In this document: piece by piece, positions 45,951 through 58,877 of the stretch
Layout of the letters: each line of letters begins with the position of its first letter
Numbering within the stretch: the stretch's first letter is position 1
Source: Hippophae tibetana
Taxonomy: Eukaryota; Streptophyta; Magnoliopsida; Rosales; Elaeagnaceae
Direction: 5' to 3'
Assembly (NCBI GenBank): GCA_037013495.1
Contig: CM072811.1
Location: 27,489,659-27,553,658 of the forward strand
Length of the DNA: 64,000 nucleotides
Notes under the pieces: model-generated
What the model was told of the DNA's origin: nothing
Database searches by the model: none
Seen by the model: the letters and a program-made list of their open reading frames with translations, nothing else
Program-made: the position numbers and the translations under genes

Positions 45951-48900
45951 TCACATTTTCTCTACATGATCCTTAAATTTTAGTGGTGGCATGTCTTTAG
46001 TCAAAGGACCAGCAATCATCAACTCAGTGCTAACGTTCCCAATGACCACTTTCTTTTCCTTAACACGTTCTTTTATAACCAAGTATTTAATGTCGATGTG
46101 CTTAATATGATTACCACTCTTATTGTTCTTAGCCATAAACACAACAGCAAGGTTGTCACAGTACAATCTTAATGGCCTAGAAATAGAGTCAACTACTCTA
46201 AGTCCGGAATCAAACTCTTCAACCATACACCATGTGATATGGCCTCAAAACATGACACAAGCTCAACCTCTATAGTGGAAGTAGCATTCAAGGACTAATT
46301 TGAACTCCTCCAAGACACAGTTCCATCGATAAGCATGAAAATGTAACCAAATGTTGATTTGTGTGAATCAACACAGCCAACGAAGTCCGCATTAGAGTAG
46401 CTAATTACTTCCAGATTTTCGGTTCATCTATACATAAGCATATAGTCCTTGGTTCCTTGAAAGTACCTCATCACTTTCTTTGCAACTTTCTAGTGGTTAA
46501 CACCTGAGTTACTCTGATATCTCCGTAGCATCCCAACAACAAATGCAATGTCAGGTTTGGTGCAGACATGAGCATACATCAGGCTTCCAATGGTTGAAGC
46601 ATATGGGATGGTTTTCATCTGTTTCCGCTCAAGCTTATTTTTAGGGCATTGGTTTAGGCTAAATTTTTCACCCTTCACAATGGGTGCAACACTTGGTTAA
46701 CAATCTTTCATCTGAAATATCTCTAAAATTTTATTGATATAGGTTTCCTAAGATAAACCCAAGATGCCTCAAAATCTTTCTCTTTAGATCTTAATGCCAA
46801 TAACATAAGATGCCTCACTCATATCATTTATATCAATTTTTTTAGAGAGGAATTGTTTTACCTCTTGTAGCAAACCCTTATCATTGGATGCAAGTAAAAT
46901 ATCATACACATATAGCACCAAAAAAAACTCTTAATCCCACTAACTTTCTTGTATATACATTGATCCATGACGTTATCTTCAAAACCAAATGAAGTGATGA
47001 CGTTATGGAATTTCAAATACCATTGACAGGAAGCTTGTTTTAATCCATATATGGATTTATTAAGCTTACAAATCAAATTCTCATCATCACTAGAAAAGAA
47101 TCATTCAGGTTGTTTCATAAAAACCTCTTCCTCTAGGTTACCATTAAGGAAAGTCGTTTTCAAATCCATTTGATGCAAATCCAAATCAAAATGGGAAACC
47201 AATGTCATGATCCCTCCCTTTGAGTGAATCCTTTGGAAACGAGTCTTGCCTTATGTCTCTCAATGTTGCCTTGTGATTCTTTCTTTGTCTTGAAGACCCA
47301 TTTACATCTAATGGCTTTCACACTATCAGACAACTTGATGAGATCCCAATCTCAGTTAGACACCATAGACTGCATCTCTTCTTTCATGGCATTGTACCAT
47401 AAGTTCAAAACCTTAGAACTCATGGCCTATGAAAACGATTTGGGATCATCAACAACTCCAATGTTACAATCAAATTATTGTAGATACATAACATAATCAC
47501 TAGAAATTTCCAAACTTTTTAGTTCTAGTAGATCTTCTTAATGTCATACCACCATCTTTCTCATAAGTATGAGGTTCAACTTTTTGTTCAAAATTTTCAG
47601 TTATCTCCTGAACAGTATGATCTATTGGAATATTGTCAACAACTTGTGGAATTTCGGTGATTGGTTGTTCAATGACAGCTTGTACTTGAGGGGTGTTGTG
47701 AACAATAATCAATCTATCTCATAAAGTAAAAGGTTAAGACTCTAAGTGATCAGCATCAGAAACTATGTTCTTGATTAGATCGCTCCCACTAATCAGGTCA
47801 TATTCAAGAAAAATTGCATTTCTTGATTCCATAAACCTAGTGTTGTGAGATGGACAGTAAAATCTGTAACCTTTAGACCGCTCAACATATCCAATGAAAT
47901 ACCCATTAATGGTCCTTGGTTCCAGTTTCTTCTCTTGTGGATTATAAATCCTCAGTTTAGATAGGCATCCCCAAACACGCATATGTCGCAAACTCAATTT
48001 CCGACCTTTCCATAATTAAAATGGCATCTTTGAGATAGCCTTTGTTAGAACTTGGTTTAATATATACATAGCCATCTTTAAAGCTTCAATCCACAAGGAT
48101 TTAAGAAGATTGGAGTTACTAAGCATACTTCGCACCATGTCCAATAATGTTCGATTTCTCCTTTCTACTACCCCATTCTGATATGGTGAACCAGACATAG
48201 TGTATTGGGCAACTATTCCATGTTCTTGAAGAAACTTAGAAAATGAACCAAACGCTTGTCCATTCTCAGTGTATCTACCATAATATTCACCACCTCTATT
48301 TGATCTCACGATATTTATTTGCTTTCTGAATTGTTTCTTTACTTCAATCTTAAAGCTCTTGAAGGCATCTAATGCTTCGCTCTTATTATGAAGCATATAG
48401 AGATACATATATCGAGAAAAATCATCAATAAAGGTGATAAAATATTCCTTACCTTGAATGTCAATGTTTGGAAAACATATACCCGTATGTATGATTTCTG
48501 ATATGCTTGAACTCCTATTGACACATTTCTTTGACTTGTTAGTCTTCTTTCCCTTAATGTAGTCCACATATGTCTCAAAATTAGTAAAATCTAGAGTACT
48601 AAGTACCCCATCTTTCACTAATATTTTAATTCATTCTCTGAAGATATGTCATAATCTCCTATGCCATAATGTAGAAGAGTCTTCATCAATAATACACCTT
48701 TTAGTTCCAACTTGAACATGCATGGCATTATGAGTGACATTATTTCCTAAATTAATGCAGTAAAGACCATCAGACAAAATATCATTCCTAACACAATTTG
48801 ATTTATTAAATAAATTGAAAGATGTTTCTAAAAAGTGAAAGAAATAACCAAAAGATACAAGTCTTGAAATCAAAATCATGTTTCTAGAGAGAGCTTGGAA

Positions 48901-49700
48901 CATAAAAGGTCTTTTCCAATTTTAAAATAAAATCACTACTTAAAATCAAATTGCATATTCCTACATGCACCCTCCACATATGAGCCCATCTTGTTACCGG
49001 ATAAGATGTATTGCTCACTTCCCATTGGCTTCCTTAGATTTCGCATACCTTGTCAGGAGTTTTCAGCATGGATTGTTGATCCATAATCAATCCACCGAGT
49101 GTTAAAATTAACATTAACCATATTAGATTCATAACAAATAAAAGAGGTTGGATTACCTTTATTCTCAAGCCATTTCTGGAATTTGATACCTTTCTTCTTC
49201 ACGTGTCCCTTCTTTTTATAGAAGAAACACTTGGCTTATTTATTAATATCAACCTGAGGTGGAATTATCCCTTTTCCTTTCTGTTCGTATTGATATTTTC
49301 CTTTCCAGTACATTGTAGCCAATATTACACTTTCACCAAATTCCATAAAAAAACCTCCCTTTCTCTTGAACACATATGGTCATTAGTTCATTGATTGACC
49401 ATTTATGATTATATGTATTGTACGTGATTTTGAATGACCCGTACTGATGTGGGAGAGTGTTAAGGATATAGTGCACCATGAAGGATTCTGACATCTCAAC
49501 CTCGAGATTCTTAAGTTGAGCCGTAATGTCTCTCATTTGCATAATATGCTCGCGCATACCTTTCACACTGATGAGTTTTAAGGAAAAGAATTTCATAATA
49601 ATGGTCCTTGCTAAAGCCTTATCTGAAGTGACGAAATGATCATCAATGACCTTTAGCAAGTCCTGAACATTGTTATTCGCTAAGGCAATTAGATCGCTTG
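45951..49700 (-). pseudogene. Gag-pol remnant of the minus-strand copia at 45-51 kb
   Basis: Read downward from 49.7 kb: gag UBN2 pattern (KALARTIIMKFFSLKLIS, VHYILNTLPHQYGSFKITY); gag-preintegrase LWHRRL near 48650; integrase with FITFIDDFSRYMYLYML, IVRSNRGGEYYGRY and GSPYQNGVVERRNRTLLDM; the C-terminal integrase phrase HMRVWGCLSKLRIYNPQEKK; RT with ICKLNKSIYGLKQASCQWY; and RNase H with LRLYCDNLAVVFMAKNNKS and the tail HIDIKYLVIKERV. All are typical of Ty1/copia pol. The remnant is heavily broken. Confidence 0.85.
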
Positions 49701-50654
49701 ATATTCGCTAGAGTGTTGGTTTCAATAATTTTAGGTGGTTCGTTTTTTCCTAATAGCATAGTCAATATCCATCCACCCTATATGAAGGAGAATTCTTTCC
49801 TTACATACTTTATAATTATCTCCTTTCAGATCGAAAATGTTACAGCGGATATTAAAGAAATTTACAGGTTGAGAAGCTGCAATTAAAGATTATATGCTTA
49901 TTAAAATTTGAGACCAAAATTATAGTCATTCTTTACCAATATAAATCATGAAAAATATGAATCTAGTGACATAAGACTTGTCTGTGGACTAAAATTCTAA
50001 TTCAATTAGATTTATCTTAACTTTACGATAAAACTATCAAATTATGTTTCTTTTCCTAATTCCTCTAGGTAAATTATAAAATATAATTTGATATTTTATC
50101 ATAATTAATCACGCAAAAATATACTAAAATTTCATGTGGGATAAGATTTATTATATCACATATGATTAATTACAATTAATATTTATTTTATAAATGTGAT
50201 TCTAAATAAACCTTATTATAGTTTTAATTAATTAAAGATGTTATGGCTACTCCTTAATTAATTAAACTATATGAATCACTTAAATATTAGCTAAATCTTT
50301 AGGCTCAATTATTGCATAAAATTATAAGCAATATTAATTTGATTTGAAATGTGTAAATATTATCGATCTTAAGAGCCATTAACAATTAATTCTATTATGC
50401 ATAAATTATTTAACCAAATTTCATATGTATAATTAATTACATAATTTATACATACAAATACCAAAACAAACAATTTAAGCATAGTATATTTAAATAAATG
50501 TCATATGTTTAATAAATATTCTACACATGACAAATCTAAATTAAATAATTAATCATATTAAAATTATATTCGAAATATTTTTTTAATAAAACTTAAATTC
50601 TGAATATATATATATAAAATAAGTTTGATACAAAATAAAATACAACATTCGTTT

Positions 50655-50712
50655 CAGCCTAGTGTATAGCATGCTTTTTGCCAGCCGCGAGACCCTAGTT
50701 CGAATCCTGGCA
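50655..50712 (+). repeat. tRNA-like (box A/box B) segment in a copia leader
   Basis: The forward strand reads CAGCCTAGTGTATAGCATGC (compare box A TRGCNNAGYNGG) and, about 40 bp later, CTAGTTCGAATCCTGG, close to box B GGTTCGANNCC. The spacing and order are those of a tRNA gene or the head of a tRNA-derived SINE. The arms do not pair well enough for a functional tRNA, so I read it as a decayed tRNA or SINE head lying antisense in the leader of the minus-strand copia. Confidence 0.4.
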
Positions 50713-51133
50713 ACAACAAGTGTTTTGACCATGAAGAACTTGTCTTCAACCTCCAACCGGGTCAACTCGATCCGGTTTTGACCCGAATAGATACCCGATT
50801 ATATCTCATTATTACGGTGACAAAAACTAGCGTTCTTTCAATCAAAATTGTTAGAATTTAATTTCCAAGTGATTTAGGGTCTCAGTTTGAATAAAAAATA
50901 TCATTTTAAATAAAAAGTTAATTAATACATTCTAATTAATGCGAACGAAAAATTGGATTTATTTTCTTCATGGTTTTTCAAGTTTTAATTCATAGGATCA
51001 TTATAATGTCAACATTGAAATAATTTATAATTTTCATATACATTAAAAACAAGCAAAATAAAAAACTCAAATTCTCAGTTCTTCGTGAAACAAAACAAAA
51101 TATGGGTGTTTTCAAAACGGCTTTGATACCAAA

Positions 51134-51285
51134 TGTTGGATCATAATTCGTCCAAAAACATTCAGGAAACCATATGAATGCAAATTTAAACACAGTAGAA
51201 GCAAAAATGGATTGGAAACATACCTCTTATCATTGATCAAATTTCACCTCTTCACAGGAATTTCAATAGATTTTGTAGAATAGAG
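51134..51285 (-). repeat. Partial 5' LTR of the minus-strand copia at 45-51 kb
   Basis: Matches the first 150 bp (forward) of 45343-45648 and lies 3 bp from the primer site at about 51119-51131 (minus strand TGGTATCAAAGCC). Beyond about 51285 the two LTRs no longer resemble each other. Confidence 0.7.
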
Positions 51286-51900
51286 TTTATAAAAATTGGG
51301 GATCTTTTAATCTTAAAATTATATTCTAATATAGAATAGAAAAACTCATAATTTTTATAAACATCACCATAATATTTTATCAATAGAAGATTATTCTCTA
51401 AAAAAAGGCGTGTTAATTAAAATATAAAAATTGAATGCAAATCATGAAATACAATTTTTCTGAACAAATATTTGTGTCTTCTAAAATAGAATATTTTTAG
51501 GGATCCATTTTCATATTTCAAGAAATAAAAAATAAAATCGTGAATTTTTTCTTCTTTTAACAAATAAATTAAAAACATTTAAATGAACTTTAAATATATA
51601 AAATAAAAAATAAAACTCGTTGTAAAACGGGTGTTTGGATTACATTTTAGGGCAAAAAAGAAGACATATGCACTTAGGTTAGGGAATTTAAATAGTTTAG
51701 TTATATAATTTAAAAATAACATTATTTTTATTTTATTTCTTTTAAGAAAATAATCAAGAAATGAAAAAAATTAATTTTTGAGTATTTTTTTTAATTAAAC
51801 TTATTACATGTATGGTATATGATTTCATTAATAGATGATTAAAATTATTATTTAATCATTATTTTCAACATAAAACAACAATCTCAATATTTTAATGTAT
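51286..51900. other. AT-rich interval, nothing recognised
   Basis: Spacer between a copia LTR and a MITE-like element. No coding, RNA or transposon signal could be supported. Confidence 0.4.
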
Positions 51901-52943
51901 ATGTTTGATTGATTGGAATGAAATAAAATCATAATTGATTTCTTCCAATTTTATGTTTGGTTGAGCTAAAAAGTAGGAATGAAATAAAATCGATTTCTAA
52001 AAAAGAAGTAATCATAATTCTTTCTCCCCCTTAAGGAATCATGATTCTATTTCTATCTCAAAAAATTTCCAATTTTACCCCAACCACAAATATAATCCTA
52101 AACTCTATTTAGAAAAATAATAATTTTAACCATAAACCTTAACTCACAAATATAATCCTAAATCCCAAATCCTAAACTCTATTTAGAAAAAAAATTAATT
52201 TTAACCCTAAACCTTAACCCACAAATATAACCTAAATCTCAAATCCCAAAACCCTAAACTCTATTTAGAAAAATAATAATTTTAACCCTAAACCTTAACC
52301 TACAAATATAACCATAAACCCTAAACCTTATTTAGAAAAATAATAATTTTAACCCTAAACCTTATCCCACAAATATAACCCAAAACCCTAAATCCCAAAA
52401 CCCTAAACCCTATTTAGAAAAATAATAATTTTAACCCTAAACTTTAACCCACAAATATAACCCTAAACCCCAAATCTTAAATCTTTAAACCCTAAATCCT
52501 ATTTAGAAAAATAATAATTTTAACTTTAAACCTTAACACACAAATATAACCCTAAACTTTAACCCATAAATATAACCATAAACCCTAAACCCCAAATCTC
52601 TAAATGCTAAATCTCAAATCTCAAAACCCTAAACCCTATTTAGAAAAGTAATAATTTTAATAATATATTTTATTTTTAAGTAATAATTATTTAGACAAAT
52701 AATTATTTTAATAATATATTTTATCTCACGAAAAAATAATAATTAAATGATATTATTTAAACTTTACTGAATATAGGGATATTAAGATAATATACAGTGT
52801 TTTCTATTTCATTCTAATTGTAAATCGAACAATCTAATACTGATTTTTTCTTTGATTTCAGTAGTCAAATCAAATAAAAGTATTTCTTTTTCATTTTATT
52901 CTATTCTTATTTTCATTTCAATTTCTGTGAACCAAACGTCAAT
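51901..52943. mobile_element. MITE-like element containing a minisatellite
   Basis: The left end ATGTTTGATTGATTGGAATG (again as ATGTTTGGTTGAG near 51953) and the reverse complement of the right end, GACGTTTGGTTCACAGAAAT, form a loose inverted repeat around GTTTG(G/A)TT. Both flanks are followed inward by AATGAAATA/ATGAAAATAAG motifs. The interior is largely the tandem array at about 52085-52650. No transposase and no clear target duplication are visible, so the superfamily is open. Confidence 0.45.
52085..52650 (+). repeat. Minisatellite with embedded CCCTAAA motifs, about seven units
   Basis: The conserved core CTATTTAGAAAAATAATAAT recurs at about 52105, 52180, 52261, 52328, 52411, 52500 and 52638. 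It is followed by TTTAACCCTAAACCTTAACC and then CACAAATATAACC. Spacing varies from about 67 to 136 bp because runs such as AACCCTAAATCCC expand and shrink. The CCCTAAA heptamer matches the plant telomere repeat, but it is interspersed, not in uninterrupted tandem. Confidence 0.85.
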
Positions 52944-54812
52944 TTAGTGTATCATTTTTTCATTATCTTGTTTATTTTTTAGTTTTGATATCCATTTAAT
53001 CCTTTATTAAATAATAATATTTTAAACACGTGTATTAAATAATAATATTTTAGAATAAAACTTAACATTTTTTCATTATATTATCTTTTTTATAATAACA
53101 ATAGAAAAAATTAATGATCGTTTAAAATGTATCCTATACGACTTTGACGAGGCATAATTCTGATTTTTTAGAAACAAAATGGACATTTTATTTTCAAAGA
53201 ACTTTTCTTCAATGAATTTACGTAAACATGCCATTAATTAATCTAAAATATGGAACATGAATGGTATGAACTTTTGACAAATAAGTAACAGATATCAGAT
53301 CACTCCTAAAAGTCGTTTTTGACGAGTCTCTATATTCACATTTGCGACTTTAATCCATTAAAGTGGGAACTCGGAACAATAGAACCATCGACCCAAATTA
53401 TCAGTTACTTTTATTACCTTGAAGATATCATATATATTTTTTATCATTATAAATTAATAATTTAATTAAAAATAATATATATTTTATAAATTAGAATAAT
53501 ATACATAAAACAAATAAATACAACTTAACACAATTTTCTATCATTGTCCTAAACTATAGACTATTGTTTCCAGAACACAACGATTTGGTCTTGTCGCTCT
53601 CTTTTTGGCTTTTAATTATTTTTTATTCAAAATTGAATAATTATATATATATATATATATATATACGATAAACATATATACCACTTGTGCATAGGATCCC
53701 ACAATTTTTCTTCCATTTTCATTCAAAGGCTTTGCAAGTCCTCACTGCATTAAACTTAAAAAAAAAAAAAGATTACAAAAGCATGACAACAATGCTGACA
53801 AAAATATATTTAGCTTTGAAATAAACTAAATGCATCATGCATGAGTCTTTTTCATGATTTGGTGACGTTAAAGTACAAATATATGACAAAATAAAAAATG
53901 AAAAGACATGTTAAAATCTAAGTATTGAAAAAATAATAATAATCCTAATCCTAATAAATAAATAACAAAAATATTACAAAAATTCATATTTTTTTCAATC
54001 ATATTATATAAATATTTTTTTTCTCATTTATATCACTTAATTATTATATTTGATCCATTATATATCATTTCTTTAATTTTCGTTTATCAACTTCATATGT
54101 AAGATATTTAAATGATATATTTTGAATAACTCATGTATTTAAGTACTATATTTAAAATAAATTATTTTTCAAATATAACACTTAACTATCTATATTATTT
54201 TAAATATATTACTTAATTATCTAAGTTGTTCTAAATCTACTATTGACATCTACTAGACGAAGATTGATATGGAATGAAATAAATAAAATAAATGCAATAA
54301 ATGTGTGGTTTAAATGAGACATAAAATAGTTAACAAATGTAATAATTAGATGATATTTTTGTTGGTTTAACAAAAAAAAATATTTTTTATTTAAATTTTA
54401 TAAAATGTACTAATCCTAACTACCAATTAAAAGAATAAAAAAAATACTCTATTTTTTTCAAATTATAAATTAAAATTAAAACTAATATCATTTAACATAA
54501 AAAAAACAAGATAAAATAATATTTAAAATGGTTTAATTATATATAAAAAATAATACTCTATGTAAAAATGTTGGTTAAAGAAAACAATTTTATTAGTTAT
54601 TTTTATCATTCATGTAAGAAAATAATATATATAAATGTATATTTTTAATTCTTAAAAATTTAAAATTGGATAAATTTACAAAAATAACATCAAATTCTTG
54701 TGTTTATTTTATTTATATCACTAAATTATTTTTCATCTCGTTTATTCCACCAAATTCATCAAAAATTTGATTTATATATCATTTTATTAGTCTTAGTTTA
54801 ATAGCATCATAA
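52944..54812. other. AT-rich interval, nothing recognised
   Basis: Contains a TA run at about 53641-53667 and a poly-A run at 53759-53770. A less AT-biased patch at 53270-53400 has no open frame worth reporting. No gene or element ends are supported. Confidence 0.4.
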
Positions 54813-55185
54813 GTCTTAGTAAAAAATATTATTTTAAATATATAATTTAATTATTTAAGTTATTTCAAATCTAACATGTGATGTCGTTAGATAGAGGCTA
54901 AAAAATTGTATAAATTAAATTTTTACGAGTTACGTGGTATAAATAATATAAAAAATAATTTGATTGTATAAATATAACAAACACAATAATAATAATATTT
55001 TTATAAGTCTCACTAAAAATTATTATTTTAAATATAATATTTAATTATTTGAGTTGTTTCAAATATAATATGGGATGTTAGATGGAGACTAAAAAAATTA
55101 TATAAATTAAATTTTTACAAGTTACGTAGTATATATAACACGAAAAATAATTTGATCGTATGAATATAACAAACACAAATATGTT
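54813..55185 (+). repeat. Tandem duplication, two units of about 190 bp
   Basis: Unit 1 (about 54813-55000) and unit 2 (about 55005-55185) share AAAATATTATTTTAAATAT-like entry sequence, then TAGA(T/-)-GAG-CTAAAAAA, TAAATTAAATTTTTAC, AGTTACGT and AATATAACAAACACAA in the same order. Similarity is roughly 85 percent by eye. No transposon ends flank the pair. Confidence 0.75.
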
Positions 55186-57867
55186 TTTTGTACCATATAC
55201 GCTTCTATGTTTTCTTTTTTTTTTTTCATTTTTGAGGGGCACTTTTAGTACATAGAAGTAGGTTGAAATTTTGTACTACAATTTAGAACACAAATATATT
55301 TTAACATGATATGAATTACTTTTTATTAAAATTAAATATTAATCTGTCTAAGCATGATAAATAAATAAATAAATTAAAAAATATAAATTTGGGATGAAAA
55401 ATACAACATGAACACTCATAATAATGCAGACACCTCTAGCTACCTTGAAGTTATCAATTTAATTAAAACGTTTTAAGGAAGGACATCCTTTAAACTTGAG
55501 AAATAATTCAATTAGTTCTATTGATTTTTTTTTTCTTTTTCACACGATGATTCGAATACTTAACTTAAAACATAAATAAATAAGAAGTTCCATCAATTAT
55601 AATTTATTCAATTTTTTTAAGCTACCGCTTGTATCCTTAACGTAGACCAACATATCAATTTGATAGAAACTTAAAAAGTGGATTAGTTTTAAGTTGTTTT
55701 AAGTGTGAGAGACAATGACCACTTGATCACCATTGTATATGTGTTTTTGGTCCGGATGATTGAATATCAATTCAATGAGTTAAAAGCAGAGATATATATG
55801 ATCGATGGTTAGCTTCAAAATTATCCAATTAAGAACTCACGTGTTTATTTATCATTAGTTTCACTTCAATTTCAGCTCTAGCTAATTGCTTTAAAATTAT
55901 TCAAACCTAATAATAATTTGTTTGTACTTAATTAGTTTAATCTGATTTACATATATGATGATGATATTACTTCCTACCAAATTGAGTCTCTAGCTATCTC
56001 TATGTATATATGCCATAATATACACATTAAATTTTTGGAATTTTATTCCATTTTGTTCCAAATATTTTTCCATTTTATATATTCAATATATTAGAATATA
56101 TGATCTTTTTTTTAGAAAATAAAAAAATTTAAAGATAAAGAAAATCTAATTACATAATTAATAAAAATGGATATCCATATTTTAGTATTTAAATATTTAT
56201 CTTATTTAAATACTTTTTGTTTGATTGGATTGGGATAAAAAATACCATAATATCTTCATTGATTCCATGAGCTTGACTTTCAAAACATATCATTCCCAAC
56301 AAATAAAACAACATAAATATGCATAAAATTAGATTCAATTAAGAAAACATGTATAAACAATAACAAAAATATGTCAACAAATCGTAAAGTCTATGTAAAA
56401 AAATAATAATGGTACCATAGATCTAAATTTATATAGAAAAGATAACCGATTATGGTTGATTTTATTTAATTAAAATAAAAAATAAATAATTAATTCTAAT
56501 GGGAGAATAGTTTCCATCAAAAGGAAAAAAAAATTAAAGGGATGAAGATTAACAAAGAAAAAAATAACAACTAAATCAGATAAATTATTTATGAAGGTTA
56601 AGTACTAATATATGATCATGTTATATCAATTATTCCCTTTTACAAAAATGGTATATGCTTTTGAACAATATAAAAAAGCATATAATAAGGAAAATTAATA
56701 AAAAAATAAATTAATAATAATAAGTTAATTAGTAAAATTGGTTGATTTTATCCAATATGAGACTCAATTAATTAGATAGGTACAAATGTGGTCGAAGGAA
56801 ACCGTCAAATGGTATAATGTCTAACTAAGATAGCGACTTGGTATGGACAATAAGGTCGAGCATTAATTTCTTTAAGCTTTTCGCTTGATTATATTTAGAT
56901 ATTAAATAATTAAATACATCATATATAACATACATTTACCTTTTATCGACCACTAGATATTTAAAAAAAACTAATCTCATATAAGTTTATTTAATTATTT
57001 AATGATAATATTCACTTTTTTTTAAACCAAATTAATTATAAATTTAAATGATATTATTTGATATAAAAAAATAATCTCATCAATACAACTATTTTAAGAA
57101 GAAAATATATATTTTGTAACCAACCAACTTATATGAAATAGCTGTAGATATATGTATCATATAAGATATAATATTCATCTTTAATTTATTGAACTCTTAA
57201 AATTAAAATAATAATAATGAAAGTGTTTAATTTATTAAAGAAAATATTGTGGTTAAATTTATAATAATTATGAGTATTTTTATTTATTGAGTTAATTATT
57301 ACGGATTAAATAATTGATGGATATTATAAATCTATAATATTTATATGGTATTAAAGTTTCGATATATATATTAATGAATTAAGAATAAAATTAATATCCT
57401 TCCATTAAATATAGACTTAAGAAAAAAAAGACAAATCATAAACACTTATATTTTGAAAAGATGTTAAATAAAAAATAAAAATTTCATATTAATTCAAGAT
57501 AATACCGTAATAAAGTTTTTAAAAATTCGTAAGTAATTATTGAAATTGTTATTTACAAAAATTATATAACTATGAAAATATATAAATTTCGAAGGTGATG
57601 TGAAAGTTTTGATCTCATAGCTTTGAATTTTTCACAAGTCATACAATGACTCACTTCTCCGAATTCAAAAAAAAATGCGCGTGCAGATATTCCTATTTAT
57701 TAGTTTTTACAAATACCAAATTAATTATATTAACAAGCAATTTACCATGATTACGTTATTAAAGTGAGAAATAAATAAGAAAATTACAAATAAATATTTA
57801 TTTTATATATTATGTAAGACACTATTTGTAAAATAATTTGAGTAACTTTTTAGGATAAGTACTAATA
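55186..57867. other. AT-rich interval, nothing recognised
   Basis: AT-rich intergenic DNA with many simple A or T runs. No exon-like composition, RNA genes or repeat ends stand out over this 2.7 kb. Confidence 0.4.
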
Positions 57868-58029
57868 GTCTGTTGTGTCCAACTAGAGTTGTGTTCTTCA
57901 GCTCATCCACCGTTTGCCGTCAGCCCCTTCAAGTTCACCGTAGCTCCTTGCCATCAAGTATGGCCTCCTGTCGTAACCTTTAATCATATGTTGTATTATG
58001 TTATATGTTATATTCAATCTGTTTCGTCG
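57868..58029 (+). other. GC-richer patch with an open 54-codon frame, no start
   Basis: The patch at about 57890-57985 is distinctly GC-richer than its surroundings and stays open for 54 codons (phrases SSAHPPFAVSPFKFTVAP and VWPPVVTF) up to a TAA at 58030. It has no ATG at its front and no recognisable family. It may be a captured gene fragment or an old exon; chance is also possible. Confidence 0.25.
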
Positions 58030-58208
58030 TAATTTTATATTACATCCGATATAATTAATTAAAATTAATAATATTTTTATTCGTATATATATTTTAAATT
58101 TTAAATAGTTTATTTATCAAACGTATATAGGTTGTCTTCAAGTAAACTAGTCACAGATACGTATTCAATTGTAGCACTCTAATGACATAAATTTGAGCAC
58201 TATTGCAT

Positions 58209-58877
58209 TGGCAGAACTATATGGACGGTTAGGAGGAACCGCTAAATTTTTTAAGAAAATATCAATTAGAATTAATATTAATTGAAATATTGATGACATA
58301 ATACATTTAATTAAATTGATGGATTAATTTAATCAATTTGTAACAAATCTTTTCAAAATAACATTATAAAAATACTTACTTTGGTTAAATTAGATTTAAA
58401 TATTTTTGTTTAGATTAATGATAAACTTTTGACTATTTATATCCTTAGATTTACACCATTATAATGATAGGATATATAACATTTAGATACGATAATTATA
58501 TATGAATAAGTTTTAAATGGTATAATTATAAGAATGTATAATCAATTTGATTTATTATTTTTGAAATGCATTATCTTTTTTTGTGAAAAAAAATTATTTA
58601 TAATATTTAACGTTAAATTTATAATTATAATAAAATTGATTATAATGCTTGTTAATTATCAATAAGATGAGTAATTTTATGTTAAATTATGTAAATAATT
58701 TTATAAATTTGTTTATTTAGACAAAAAAAATTACAATTTAGATCACATTGATTAAATTCAAAGGTAAGGAAATTAAATGACTAACGTTCTTGAAACAAGA
58801 AACTAAATTTATTTTATAATAACTATAAAGTAGTTCAGCCTCTAGAAGGAGGGAAAAAAATCTTGAGTCCACCCCTG
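58209..58877. mobile_element. hAT-like MITE candidate upstream of F5H
   Basis: The right end TTGAGTCCACCCCTG gives, reversed, CAGGGGTGGACTCAA, a common plant hAT terminal sequence. The left end GGCAGAACTATATGGACGG is a plausible degraded partner. The element would be about 670 bp and ends roughly 830 bp before the F5H TATA box. A segment inside it (about 58735-58850) recurs in diverged form just outside (about 58945-59075). No 8-bp duplication is visible. Confidence 0.4.

Larger units (their letters stand above)
45343..51285 (-). mobile_element. Ty1/copia retrotransposon, minus strand (fossil)
   Basis: The 3' LTR at 45343-45648 (forward TGTTGGATTATAATTCG...TGTTACA) and a partial 5' LTR at 51134-51285 bound the element. 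On the minus strand the primer site TGGTATCAAAGCC adjoins the 5' LTR, and a purine-rich CAAGTGAGAGAA tract precedes the 3' LTR. Gag, integrase, RT and RNase H occur in copia order. The leader between 5' LTR and gag is unusually long (about 1.2 kb) and holds a tRNA-like segment. The LTR parts that can be compared are about 80 percent alike by eye, so this is an old insertion. It is broken many times (more than ten). Confidence 0.85.

Noticed and set aside
50655-50712. A functional tRNA gene
   Set aside because: Box A and box B are recognisable, but the T-arm pairs poorly and no acceptor stem can be formed by eye, so only a tRNA-like relic or SINE head is claimed.
52085-52650. True interstitial telomere array
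   Set aside because: The CCCTAAA heptamers are separated by a 20-bp core and other sequence and never form an uninterrupted run, so I describe it as a minisatellite instead.
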